Assembly (NCBI GenBank): GCA_013423325.1
Contig: BLJB01000024.1
Coordinates: forward strand, 49,125 to 113,124
Length of the DNA: 64,000 nucleotides
Source: Usnea hakonensis
Lineage: Eukaryota > Ascomycota > Lecanoromycetes > Lecanorales > Parmeliaceae
Direction: 5' to 3'
Both the position numbers and the translations under genes were made by a program. The notes below the pieces were generated by a model. That model did not search any database and was not told where the DNA came from. It saw nothing but the letters and a program-made list of their open reading frames with translations. Positions 36,184 to 46,240 of the stretch are shown one piece after another. Every line of letters starts with the position of its first letter. The first letter of the stretch is position 1.

Positions 36184-36479
36184 AGAAAACACGAAAATGG
36201 TAGTGATAATACTGAGATAATACGGCTGTGCTTCATTGTTTCTCCAATCTGCGCTCGCTGAATAAGTAAGGTACCTACTTAAGTAAAGAAGGTAGAATAA
36301 GGTACCTTAGATTAGATGCGAATCGCTATTTGTGGTTTGGTACGCCAAGCTTTGTTATCGATAACAGCCCTATCAAAAAAAAAAAATCCGGCACTGAAGC
36401 AACCCACACATTTTGATTGCTAATCCGGACATCAGCTATCTTGTATCACCGGAAGTAGAGCTCATGGGCTTGAAGTACT

Positions 36480-38459
36480 ATGGCAGGTCTAAAACAAACT
36501 TCCTCGCTGACTGTAAAGAAGCAAACAAGCAAAGGGGCGAAACGCACAACAGCTTTCACGCCCGCACGGAGCGCCGAATTCGTCGTAGACTCTGATGACT
36601 CTGGAGATGCGAGTACCGCCAGCGTAAAGAAGCCAGAATTGAAAGTTGCCAGATCAAAGCTTGATCTTGCCAACCCAGAGGTACCAAAGGCCTCGAACAA
36701 GCAAGTAAAGGCATCCAAGAAACAGAAGTCACCAAGCCCGGGTCCAGTGAAAGATGACTCCAGTGATTCTGATAACGAGAACGACAGCAGCAGCCAGGAT
36801 GAGAGGGTATCCACTAAGCAGATGAAAGTAGTAGCTCAAGATGGAAGCCCGACACCCAGGCCGAAATCCGCTGTAGCTCTTCCTGCCTCAGCAACGCCTT
36901 CCATCAAACCCTCAACCATCACCAAGCCATTGGGTCAAAAGAACGGACGTATGACGGTTGCTGCAAGCAATGAGTCAAAGAGTGAGGCTGAAGGTAGTAG
37001 CGAAGACAGCATCAGTGAGAGCGAAAGCGGTAGCGGGAGTGAGAGCCAATCCGGAAGTAGTGACAAGACCTCTCTCCAGAGTCCTAGAAAGAATAGTCCG
37101 CCTCAAAAGAGTCCACCTCGACGACCCACGCCAGCCTACGAGCCACCCGCTGGCTTCAACCCTACGTCTATATCACTACATCCAGCGTCCAAACTTTCAG
37201 AGATACTTGCACCATCAAACTTACATGGAAAGCAGATTTGGCACATCACCACCCCAGAGACGGTCCCGATCTCTTTAGTGAAAGAAGTCTCGACACAAAA
37301 CATCGGAAATGGTGCTTCTGTACTAGAGTACCGCGGCGCCAAATATGGCCTGGTCCCAGAATCAGATGCCGAACAAGCTAGCAGCCGAACATTGCTCTTG
37401 CCCTCCACTCAGACTGACGATTACCGACCCTCAAAGACTACTATCATCAAGAAACTGCATTTGCAACAAATACTTCGCCTTCCAGAAAATGCACTCGCGC
37501 CAGCAGTCCACCCAAAGGGCTTGGCGTCAGAGCCGGAACCTTACAAAAAAATTCTACGCCAACAGCCAGAAGGCTTGAGGATGCGATACCGCCCCTTTGG
37601 CGTCGCTGACGACTCCGATCTGGATTTTGCTTCCGAGCCCATACCCAAAGCGCCAGAATTCCGCATGCCTGCTCCAATGCCAGAAACCTCACCTTCAAAG
37701 AAGAGAAAGCGCCACGAATCCAACGACGGAAGCACCAAACAGGACCCCGCTATCAAGCCAAAGAAGCGAAAGCCAAGTCCCCAGACCACCGCCGGAGCCA
37801 TAGAAAACCCAATGGACATCGACGCCCTTTCGAAAAAGAGGTCAAATGGAACCGAAAGTCCAATCAAGCCTCCGAGCCGCCAACTCAACGGCGTCACGTC
37901 CAGTAATCATCTACCCAACGGCAACGAAACGAAAGAAGAACGAAGAAGACGCAAAAAAGAAAAGAAACTCTCGCACCAACCTCCTCCCTCAACACCCCTT
38001 CTTACCGCCCTACCCCCCGATCTCCAACAAACAGCCGACACAATCCAACCAGGCGAAGTCATCCAAGCCGCCGCGCCAGCCATCGCGAACGCCGTCGAAG
38101 GCACTAACTCTCTCAAAACCATCCCCCCTAGAAACGATCTACCCGACACCGACAACGACAACGACAACGACAAAGCCCATCGCAGAAAAGAAAAACGGAA
38201 ACGAAAGCCAAAGGAAATGCCAAGGACGGAAAACCTCGCATTAACGGCCGGCAGCCGGCAGCACGTGCTGCGGGAAATCGAAACCGCCCAGCGCGAAGCC
38301 GATATTCCGGTTGCTGCGCCGCGAGATGAGGCTGCGGTGCGGGGAGAGAAGCGAGAGGGGAAGGGAGAAGGGGAGAAGCAGGGTGCTGGGGAGGGGGTGG
38401 AGGGGAAGGAGAGGAGGAGGAAGAAAAAAGAGGAGAAGAAGAGGAGGCGTGGTGCGTGA
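36480..38459 (+). CDS. RPA34: RNA polymerase I subunit RPA34 (A34.5)
   Basis: Single exon, 659 residues. The first 215 residues are low-complexity, rich in Ser/Lys/Asp, with acidic serine runs typical of nucleolar proteins. The folded core follows, starting at PPAGFNPTSISLHPASK and containing HGKQIWHITTPETVPISL, VLEYRGAKYGLVPE and KTTIIKKLHLQQILRLP: the RPA34 dimerisation domain that pairs with RPA49 in a TFIIF-like module of RNA polymerase I. The rest is a long Lys/Pro/Glu-rich tail ending in a basic KKKEEKKRRR stretch, probably nucleolar targeting. The protein is longer than yeast A34.5 because of these disordered extensions. It converges with iPGM; stop codons are 295 bp apart across a poly-C tract. 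Confidence 0.85.
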   Translation: MAGLKQTSSLTVKKQTSKGAKRTTAFTPARSAEFVVDSDDSGDASTASVKKPELKVARSKLDLANPEVPKASNKQVKASKKQKSPSPGPVKDDSSDSDNENDSSSQDERVSTKQMKVVAQDGSPTPRPKSAVALPASATPSIKPSTITKPLGQKNGRMTVAASNESKSEAEGSSEDSISESESGSGSESQSGSSDKTSLQSPRKNSPPQKSPPRRPTPAYEPPAGFNPTSISLHPASKLSEILAPSNLHGKQIWHITTPETVPISLVKEVSTQNIGNGASVLEYRGAKYGLVPESDAEQASSRTLLLPSTQTDDYRPSKTTIIKKLHLQQILRLPENALAPAVHPKGLASEPEPYKKILRQQPEGLRMRYRPFGVADDSDLDFASEPIPKAPEFRMPAPMPETSPSKKRKRHESNDGSTKQDPAIKPKKRKPSPQTTAGAIENPMDIDALSKKRSNGTESPIKPPSRQLNGVTSSNHLPNGNETKEERRRRKKEKKLSHQPPPSTPLLTALPPDLQQTADTIQPGEVIQAAAPAIANAVEGTNSLKTIPPRNDLPDTDNDNDNDKAHRRKEKRKRKPKEMPRTENLALTAGSRQHVLREIETAQREADIPVAAPRDEAAVRGEKREGKGEGEKQGAGEGVEGKERRRKKKEEKKRRRGA

Positions 38460-38692
38460 TTGGTTTTTTTTTTCGCTTTTCTTTTTGGGGGAGGGAGAAG
38501 GGATGGAAGGGCGGTTTGGCTTGCCTTCTTGCTGTGAGTTGGGCCTTGGGCTTCCGGGTGGGAGATGGAAAGGGCTAGAGAGATGGATACTCGAATGGTT
38601 CAATAACCTACTCATAAAACCGTTTGGCTCGCGATACATCTATACTCATTCACGCCAATCTCATCATCTACATACATCCATCATCCATCGCC

Positions 38693-38693
<1 letters not shown>

Positions 38694-38725
<32 letters not shown>

Positions 38726-38751
38726 CCCCCCCCCCCCCCCCCCCCCCCCCC
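38694..38751. repeat. Near-perfect poly-C run of 58 bp
   Basis: All C except AA at 38724-38725. It lies a few bases outside the iPGM stop codon, in the 3' region shared by RPA34 and iPGM. Such length is rare in fungal DNA and is prone to polymerase slippage or assembly error. Confidence 0.8.
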
Positions 38752-38753
38752 TT

Positions 38754-40374
38754 TCACTTAACAAGCAAACTCTCCCCCCCCATCTCCTCCGGTTTCCCCA
38801 ACCCCATAACCTCCAACACCGTCGGCGCCACATCCCCCAACACACCGCCACCCCCCTTCAACCGCCACCCCGCAGGCGCATTCGCCATCACAAACGGCAC
38901 CTTATTAGTCGTATGACTAGTCTTCGGCTTCCCCTCCTCCGTCTTCATTTCCTCCGCATTGCCATGATCCGCCGTGACGAACAGCACATATCCCTCCTCC
39001 CGGCAGCACTCGTACACGCGCCCAATCGCCTCGTCCGTGGCCTCGACGCCTTTAATTGCGGCCTCGTAGACGCCCGTGTGCCCGACCATGTCCGGCGGGG
39101 CGAAGTTGTTCATCAGGAATTCATACTTGCCTTCTCTGATGCGGGCGCAGAGTTGGTCGGCGACGCCCGCGGCGCTCATCTTCGGGTCTTGGTCGTAGGT
39201 GGCGACTTTGGGGGAGGGCACCATGTCGCGGTCTTCGCCCGGGAACTGCTTTTCGACGCCGCCATTGAAGAAGAAGGTGACGTGGGCGTATTTTTCCGTC
39301 TCGGCGACGTGGCATTGTTTGATGGATTGGGCGCCGAGGTATTCGGCGAGGACGTTGCCCATGTGTTGGGGCCGGAAGGCGATGGGGAAGGGGTAGTCGG
39401 TTTTGTACTGGGTCATTGTCGTGATGCTGATGTTTTTGGGGTAGGGGAAGTCGGGTTTGGGGGAGCGGTCGACGTCGCCGAGGAGCTGGGTGATTTCGCG
39501 GACGCGGTCGGAGCGGTAGTTGAAGAAGAACAAGGTGTCGTTGTCTTGGACGCGGGCTTCTTTGCCGCCTACGATGATGGGTTTGAGGAACTCGTCCTTT
39601 TCGTCTTTGGTGTATTTCTCCTTGATCGTGGCCACGGGATCGGTGGAATTGGTGACGTCTGGTCCTTCGCCGATTACGACGCCCTCCATGCCTACTTCCA
39701 CTCGATCCCACCGCTTATCTCGATCCATAATATAATAGCGGCCAACAACCGTAGCAATCTGGCCGACTCCCAGCTCCTTCGTCTTCTCGATCAGCTCTTG
39801 CAGATATCCAGCGCCAGACTTGGGATCCGTATCTCGCCCATCCCCAAACATGTGAATGTAGACCTTGGGCACTTTCAGCTCCTTTGCGAGCTTCAAGAGT
39901 TCGAAAAGATGCTTGATGTGTGAGTGGACTCCTCCATCCGAGACCAAACCCAGCAGATGTAATCTTCCGTTGCCATTTTTTGCCCGCTCAAAGCAGTCCG
40001 TGAGCGTCTTGACTTTGTTCAGTTCGCCCTTCTTGATCGTTTGATCTATCCGTACAACATCCTGCCAGACGACTCTTCCTGCGCCAATGTTCAAATGTCC
40101 AACCTCACTATTGCCCATAAGACCTTCCGGCAGTCCGACAGCGAGTGATGAGGCCTCGAGCTCAGTGTACCCTTGGGTTATCTTCGAGCCGGGCTTGGAG
40201 AAAGCGTCCATGACGGGGGTTTTGGCAGCAGCGATTGCGTCGCCATCCTTGGGTGACGTCTCGCTAGGGATTCCCCAACCATCGATAACGACTAGGGAGG
40301 TCAGCGACTATGAATTGGGCGGTTGTAGAATGCCGTTGTGTACTCAGTACTGCTTTCTGCTCGACCTTGACCAT
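38754..40374 (-). CDS. gpmI: 2,3-bisphosphoglycerate-independent phosphoglycerate mutase
   Basis: Interconverts 3- and 2-phosphoglycerate in glycolysis and gluconeogenesis in the cytosol, using two Mn ions and a phosphoserine intermediate. Exon 1 is 31 nt (40374-40344) and exon 2 runs 40291-38754, giving 522 residues, the normal iPGM length. The N-terminus joins across the intron as VEQKAVLIVIDGWG, creating the first metal-binding Asp. The catalytic Ser lies in MGNSEVGHLNIGAG (Ser 72). Other landmarks: SDGGVHSHIKHLFELL, HMFGDGRDTDPKSG, FFNYRSDRVREI, NNFAPPDMVGHTG and FVTADHGNAEEM. The tiny first exon is easily missed in automatic annotation. Filamentous ascomycetes use this form, unlike yeasts, which use the cofactor-dependent enzyme. 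It is divergent from MED9. Confidence 0.96.
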
Positions 40375-40767
40375 GTTGAACGGTCCTGCAGCTTTCTAAA
40401 GCTGCGACTCAAAGAGAATTTTACTATTCGTGGACGAGAAGCGAGTAAAGTATGGCCGAGAAGAGACTGTGCCTTTGAATAGTCAATTGTTCAGGGATAA
40501 GTAAAAGAAAAATTGAGCTGCGAGAGGATACAAGAAAAGCAAAACTTTTTAGTGGGGTGGAGCTGAATTCCCCGAACTTGAACCTCCCTCCTTTTGTCAT
40601 CTCCGCTACTCCGTATTCACACTGATCCTAGCTGTTTATGTTGTAGCGACAACAATAAATCCATCCTCCATAAAAAGTGTTGATATTGATATCGTTCAAA
40701 TCCTAAACATCTCACTAGTCCAACTACAACCTTCCCTCACCACCCACCTTCACCTACCCCCACCACC
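40375..40767. promoter_or_regulatory. Shared upstream region of iPGM and MED9
   Basis: Only 393 bp separate the two divergent start codons, so both promoters must lie here. A C/T-rich stretch precedes the MED9 start. I see no clear TATA element or named binding site. Confidence 0.5.
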
Positions 40768-41127
40768 ATGCCCGCACCCACCAACCCCCCACCCCCCCTC
40801 TTCGACATCCTCCCCCCCCTCCACACCCTCCTCACCCGCCTCCTCCTCGTCCCCGACGCCCTCACTACCTCCCCCATCACCCCGCTCTCCCCCAAAGATC
40901 TAGCAACGGCCGCCTCATCCATCACCGCCAAAATACAAAAAGCCCGCATCGCGGCCCGGGAGCTGCCGGGGGTGGAGATGGGCATCAAAGAGCAGGAAGA
41001 GGTGATTAGGGAGTTGGAAGGGGAGAGTAGGAGGTTGAGGGGTGTGGCGGAGGGGATCGGGATGGCGGCGAGGAGGAGGCTGGAGGAGGTGCCGGAGGGG
41101 GAGGGGGGGGAGGCTATGGATTCGTGA
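40768..41127 (+). CDS. MED9: Mediator complex subunit 9
   Basis: Single exon, 119 residues, matching the small MED9 (CSE2) family of the Mediator middle module, which bridges activators and RNA polymerase II. Landmarks: LFDILPPLHTLLTRLL near the N-terminus, ITPLSPKDLATAASSI, KIQKARIAARELPGVE, then an amphipathic helix (IKEQEEVIRELEGESRRL) suited to the coiled coil with MED4/MED7. The N-terminus is a Pro-rich run. Codon use is strongly GC-biased with long C runs on the coding strand. A reading on the opposite strand is a shadow of this composition. The subunit is short, so the call rests mainly on the PLSPKDL and coiled-coil segments. Confidence 0.8.
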   Translation: MPAPTNPPPPLFDILPPLHTLLTRLLLVPDALTTSPITPLSPKDLATAASSITAKIQKARIAARELPGVEMGIKEQEEVIRELEGESRRLRGVAEGIGMAARRRLEEVPEGEGGEAMDS

Positions 41128-41976
41128 GGGGTGGATTGGGTTGGATTTGGAGTGGGGTTGGAACGAGTGCGACGTGCGCAATGGCGATTGCTATGCTACG
41201 GGGATTGAGAGCAGGCGGTCTCGAACCCTCGAACGACAATACTACGAGTACCTCGCACGACCGACTCTTCGCCAATTAACAGCATTGGCTCACCTACCTA
41301 CCACACCCCTCACCACCACCAACCCCTCAACCCTCAATCCCCCACCACACACCCCCACCCATCCTCAAAACCAGCTCCCAACTTACACCCATACACACCG
41401 TCAGTCCAACCCCCCACCTACCGACCAAACCCCTCCTTCCGCTTCCGCTTCTGCGGATAACAACCAACTCCCCCAACCTACCTTACATACAGTATACACT
41501 ACACAATCTAGAGCAGTGAGTGCGGAGAACTGCTTGCGTGCTGGTATTCGAGTCTTGTAAATTGGTCCGTCAATGTGAGATGTGAGATGGGACGGGATGG
41601 GATGAAATGGAATCTTAGTACTGGTGGTTCAGAAATGCTAGACAGTAGTGCTGGTAGGGATACTGTGTATAGAGAGAGAGAGGGAAGCAAGACAGAAGGG
41701 CTAAGCTGCAGTGCCATTTGGACATCATTGTCATGGTTTTAAGACAGGAGTTTGAGATGAAGGCCGAAGCAATCCCCCTTCAAATCAAACTAAATCAAGT
41801 CTGTCAGATTAAATTCGCGAGAGCAAGGCTCTTGAAAAGCGATGGAGCAGTAGTGTCGAAAATTCTCCTTGATTCGCGAGCTTTTTTACCGAATTGTTGT
41901 TCTACTCAATCTAATATAAATGCATACCCTAATTCCATCATACAATCTGAACGATTAACCCCCTTCTTGAACAATC
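41128..41976. other. Intergenic, C-rich then AT-rich, no gene seen
   Basis: Between the MED9 stop and the stop of the minus-strand peroxidase. The stretch 41290-41430 is C/A-rich low-complexity sequence with open frames but no recognisable protein. The rest has no structure that I can name. Confidence 0.5.
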
Positions 41977-43652
41977 TCAAGCCCCCTTCGCTTTCACATA
42001 CCCAGGATAGATATCATACATATCCATATTCACCGCCGCCAACTGCGGACAATCTAGCCCGTTCAAATTCTTCGAAATCGACGACGCCAGCGGCTGCAGC
42101 GCTGCCGTTACATCCTCATACAGCCCCGTCACGAGCGTCGGCGCTTCTGCCTGCACGAGTTGGAAGATGAAGCATTCGAGATTGTTACCCTCGGCCAGAG
42201 TGGCGCCGTTGAAGACGCCGTTTGTCAAGTTGGTGACGTCGAGGCCGGTGAAGGAGTTTGTGGTGCCGGTGTTGCCGCCGATGGAGAGGAGGCGCGGGTC
42301 ACGGAGGCCGAAGGCGAGGACGTCAAGGATGAAGCTATGGGGTTTGATCAGTATCTTGGAGTTCGATTACTCGAGATGGGTAGATTGGCAGGAAGAATAG
42401 GGGAGAATGTTTACCCAGGGATAGTGTATGGATCGCTAAGAGGACGTCGGTAGAAATTGTCCGGAATGCGTTCCCAGCCCGCGTTGTATTCAAAGGCTCC
42501 ACTCTCGCCTGTGATTGCGAAGAATGACATGAAGCTGGCCTTGTCCAGGTAGCCCGATGGATACTCGGTCGAATGGTTGGCCATCATGCGGGGTGGGAAG
42601 GCATAGCCGGCTGGGGAGACGAAGACGCCGGCGAATTGGGGGAAGAAAAAATAGGGATTTGTAGCGATGGAGCTGTTGAACTGTGCTTGGCGGAAAGGAA
42701 AGAGAGCTGTGTATTGTTCTGGGGCCGGCTGGATTCATGTTAGCTCTTGAGCATATTTGGAAAGCCAGCATTCGATGGGGGCTTACCGTGTTTTCAGGAA
42801 GCGCATCGTAGTATTCCTGGAATCGCTCGACTTGGAGGAGATAATCATTACCGCTGGATGATGTCAGAATCTTAAAAGTGTTGGACTGTTGAGCGAGTGG
42901 ACTAAGAACTTGTAGATACTCACACGACATACAAGTCCCCACGGGTTGGAGAGGTATCTGACTCGTAGTTGTTATGAGAGCCACTCAAGCCGGATGGAGT
43001 TCCGAGAAGACCAGTCCCTAAAATCTCTTCACTAGTCGCCGGTCCTCCAATGGAATAGCCGGGGTCCAATGAGACAGCATCGCCATCGAATGCGGTACCG
43101 TACACTGCAAGAAATGTACCGAGATCAATACCCATACCGTATGCTGTGCTGTCGTTAGTAACGTCTCCGAAAGCTGGTCTACATCACGATACTGGAATAG
43201 ATAAGAGCGAGTAAGGAAACAGGGTGCGCAATCCGAAAGGCTGCTAGCAACCTCAAGAAGTCCCAAAGTGAAACAGACTTACCATTGTTCACCGCAGAGA
43301 CTATCGTCGGGATATCAGCAACACCATTGTGCGGAAGGTATCCGTGGTTGGCCAATGCGTTAAGACCGGGGCAAGGACCCCGCTGGTCTCCAGTCCCAGG
43401 TGCAACCCAGACATACTCTCCGGTAGTGCTGACGAGCTGGGTACTGGGGTCAAAAGTAGTCTGACGCTTCAACTCCTCTTTCACAGCTAGATGAGGGCAT
43501 TTTGCTTCGTTTTTATTTGCTAGGTGAGGACATTCGCCTGACTTCTTTGCAAGCTTTGTCAGCTCCTTGACGCTAGTGGGGTTCAAACGTGGAAAGGCAA
43601 TGACTTGGACAGCTGAAAGAGCGAACAGGGCGAAAGATAGCTTAGAATTCAT
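41977..43652 (-). CDS. Secreted heme-thiolate peroxidase/peroxygenase (chloroperoxidase family)
   Basis: Five exons in phase: 43652-43283, 43143-42924, 42853-42787, 42728-42415 and 42334-41977, giving 442 residues. A signal peptide (LSFALFALSAVQVIAFPRL) precedes a mature part with two Cys-Pro-His-Leu repeats (GECPHLAN and AKCPHLAV). The axial heme ligand lies in RGPCPGLNALANHGYLP (Cys 94). Later blocks are YGMGIDLGTFLAVYG, EYYDALPENT and MANHSTEYPSGYL, with the C-terminal domain ending in YDIYPGYVKAKGA. This family includes chloroperoxidase and unspecific peroxygenases, which use hydrogen peroxide to oxidise or oxygenate organic substrates outside the cell. Length is typical of the long fungal subgroup. 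The 139-nt first intron has a perfect TACTAAC branch site. Substrate unknown. Confidence 0.9.
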
Positions 43653-44425
43653 GACGAAGCCTCTCGAGCAGTGCAATTGATGGTGTCTGCATGTGAGGCA
43701 TCGAGGACTTATTTAAGGAGAGGGCAGTGGCAAATCAGGGAAGGGGGGTTGGCTAGTATGGAGATGCTCGCTGTCGAAGAAGAAAAATCTTGAATCTGTA
43801 TCATCCCATTTGCCCAATGACGTGTCGATAATGCTCCGGCTCACCACATGATGTGGTCGTAATACAGCTGGTATGCACATCTGCCCTTGCCTCGGCACTA
43901 ATTGTGTCCAATCCATCACATTTGTGTTGCATTGCCATATGGACATAATCGGAAACAATACATTATCTTTGTTCAGCCCAACTTTTTGGATATGTCAATA
44001 TACCAATGAAATCGAGATGATACTATTGACAGATCTGTAGTCTGGGTAGTGATGTAGAGATACTTAGGTAGTCCGGATTCCGGAAGAATAACCTAAATAA
44101 AAAGGCTAGATGCATGGTCAGGACGCAAGACGAGTACATCCGAAAAGCACCTCCGAAAAAGCTTATCTCAGGATCCGTGTACTTTATAGAGTACCTTAGT
44201 ATAGAAACCAGAATGTGATTGGATATTTTGAACAAGTGAAAGTGATGGATCTAAAATCCTTAGCAAATACGCAGCGCTATGCAATGCGTTGAGGCAGCAG
44301 TGATCTAGATGGCGTTCAGCTCGGGCGTTTCTCGTTTGATCCTTCCAGTCTTGGAAAAATTGCCAAGACTTTTTCTCGTACAAATCTGTGGAAGATTTGC
44401 ACGCCATGCCCATATTGGTAAGTTT
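43653..44425. other. Intergenic, promoter of peroxidase and 3' region of SHMT
   Basis: About 770 bp. Open frames on the minus strand (43958-43713, 44413-44168) lack motifs and start signals and overlap likely untranslated sequence. Nothing else is seen. Confidence 0.5.
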
Positions 44426-45961
44426 TCAAACGGGCAGAGGGAAGCTGCCTGCCCAATTGGCAATCTCTTTCTTCAGTTCGCGAATCTCGGGAATTTCGCC
44501 CCCGGCGACCTTGGCCTTGAAGTCTTTCAGTCGATTCGCCTCCTTTGGAAGGCTCTTTTGCACATCCTTACAAATACCTATGCATGTAGCAATGTAGTTG
44601 GCGATGCGGACGAAGTCCGCTTCCCCCATGCCGCGGCTCGACATTGCCGGCGCTCCGATGCGGATACCACACGGTGTAAGAGCTGACTTATCGCCGGGAA
44701 TCGCATTCTTGTTGCATGCGATATTCACCTGTTCGAGGACTGCTTCCACACGCGCTCCGTCAAGAGAGTGTGCTCGTAGGTCAAGTAGAACCATGTGGCT
44801 ATCTGTCCCATCCGCGACGAGCTTATATCCTAGGCGCTTGAATTCTATTTCCAGAGCCTTGGCGTTGTTGATTACATTTTGCTGATACAGCTTGAATTCA
44901 GGGGTCTTGGCCTGCTTAAGCGCAACAGCTAGGGCTGTAATTGTGTGATTATGTGGTCCACCTTGGTGGCCAGGAAAGACGGAGAAATTGATGGGGCCTT
45001 CGAGATCATAGAGAACCTGTTTACCGGTCTTGGGGTCCGACTTTCTGACACCCTTGCGGAAGAATATCATAGCTCCTCTTGGGCCGCGAAGCGACTTGTG
45101 TGTGGTGGTGGTGACAATATCGGCGTATTCAAAGGGCGAAGGGATAACACCAGCAGAGATCAAGCCGGAAATATGTGCCATGTCCACAACGAGGTAGGCG
45201 CCGGCGAGATCAGCTATTTCACGCATCCGTTTGTAATCAATCAGACGGCAGTAGGCCGAGGTACCGGCCACTAGGACCTTGGGTCGGTACATAAGTGCAT
45301 TCTCTTCGAGCATCTCATAGTCAATGATACCACTCTCAAGATTGACACGGTAGGGGAGAGTCTCAAAGTATGTTGAAATAGCAGATATTTTCTTCGTTGG
45401 CGTCTGGTAACCATGACTCAAGTGCCCGCCATGCGGTAAGTCCAATCCCATCAGTCTCTCGTGTGGTCTCATTATGGCCTGGTAGACTTGCAGATTTGCA
45501 GGGCTACCACTCAACGTTTGCACGTTGACGCCCCAGTTCTCTGGATCCAGGTTAAAAGCTTCCAGTGCTCGTGCTTGGCAAGTCAATTCAATGGCGTCGA
45601 TGAACTCATTGCCGCCATAGTATCGTGCCCCTGGGTAGCCTTCCGAGTATTTATTGCACATGGGCGAGCCTAGCGCATCGAAGACGGCTTTTGATGTGAA
45701 GTTTTCTGAGGCAATGAGGACGATCGACTCGCGTTGCCGTTGAATCTCTTGCTTCTAGAACGTGGCATGTCAGACCACAGTTTGGTGTCCGTGAAGGATA
45801 GCGACTTGCCATTATCGCAGTGATTTCCGGATCTGTTTCCACCAAGGACTTATGCATGAGCTGAAGGGGCGGTTAGCTGAGGAGCGCTCGATTTCTATCA
45901 GAGATTGACGACTCACATCCCTGTGGGACTCTGGCAACGCGTACGAACCCATATCACCCAT
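44426..45961 (-). CDS. SHM2: Serine hydroxymethyltransferase, cytosolic form
   Basis: PLP enzyme that converts serine and tetrahydrofolate to glycine and methylene-THF, feeding one-carbon metabolism. Three exons: 45961-45917, 45860-45810 and 45754-44426, giving 474 residues. The second intron (45755-45809) starts with GCAAGT, a consensus GC-AG intron. Landmarks: SLVETDPEITAIMKQE, SIVLIASENFTSKAV, NKYSEGYPGARYYGG, LPHGGHLSHGY, VVDMAHISGLISAG, the PLP-binding Lys in TTTTHKSLRGPRG (Lys 252) and FPGHQGGPHNHTITALA. The N-terminus (MGDMGSYALPESHRD) lacks a targeting presequence, so the cytosolic isoform is expected; the SHM2 name follows that inference. Divergent from GatB. Confidence 0.95.
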
Positions 45962-46240
45962 GATTGCAGTTTATGCAGTGAGTGATTCAATTGATTCAGG
46001 ATACAAGGAGTAGTATGGCAAAGTGGAAATATCGATCACAAGAGTATGATGCGAAGATGTTGAATTTGAAGAATCGAAGCCCTTAATTTCCCCGGGCCCA
46101 CTCCAAATCGGAGTCCGGTGTCATACATGGATCTGCAGCCAATAAAGGGAGCCAGGCTCGATCTGCTCTAGCGGAAAGTCTCTTCCATTCTATGTCCACT
46201 AATTACTACTCTGTAAACACCATTTTCCGATGTGCTTCCC
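45962..46240. promoter_or_regulatory. Bidirectional promoter region of SHMT and GatB
   Basis: Just 279 bp lie between the start codons of two divergent, intact genes. It carries both promoters and both 5' leaders. A short GC-rich block (CCCCGGGCCC) occurs near 46092. No TATA box is evident. Confidence 0.5.

Noticed and set aside
38311..38916. 201-residue plus-strand frame running through the poly-C tract
   Set aside because: It is made of Arg/Gly-rich shadow of the RPA34 tail and a run of prolines translated from poly-C; not a protein.
38913..39923. 336-residue open frame on the plus strand opposite iPGM
   Set aside because: It is the antisense shadow of the highly GC-biased iPGM coding region: Val/Gly/Ala/Phe-rich composition, no motif, while the minus strand encodes an unmistakable enzyme.
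41204..41260. GGTTCGAGACC (reverse strand) as a tRNA B box
   Set aside because: No consistent T-stem, anticodon arm or acceptor stem around it.
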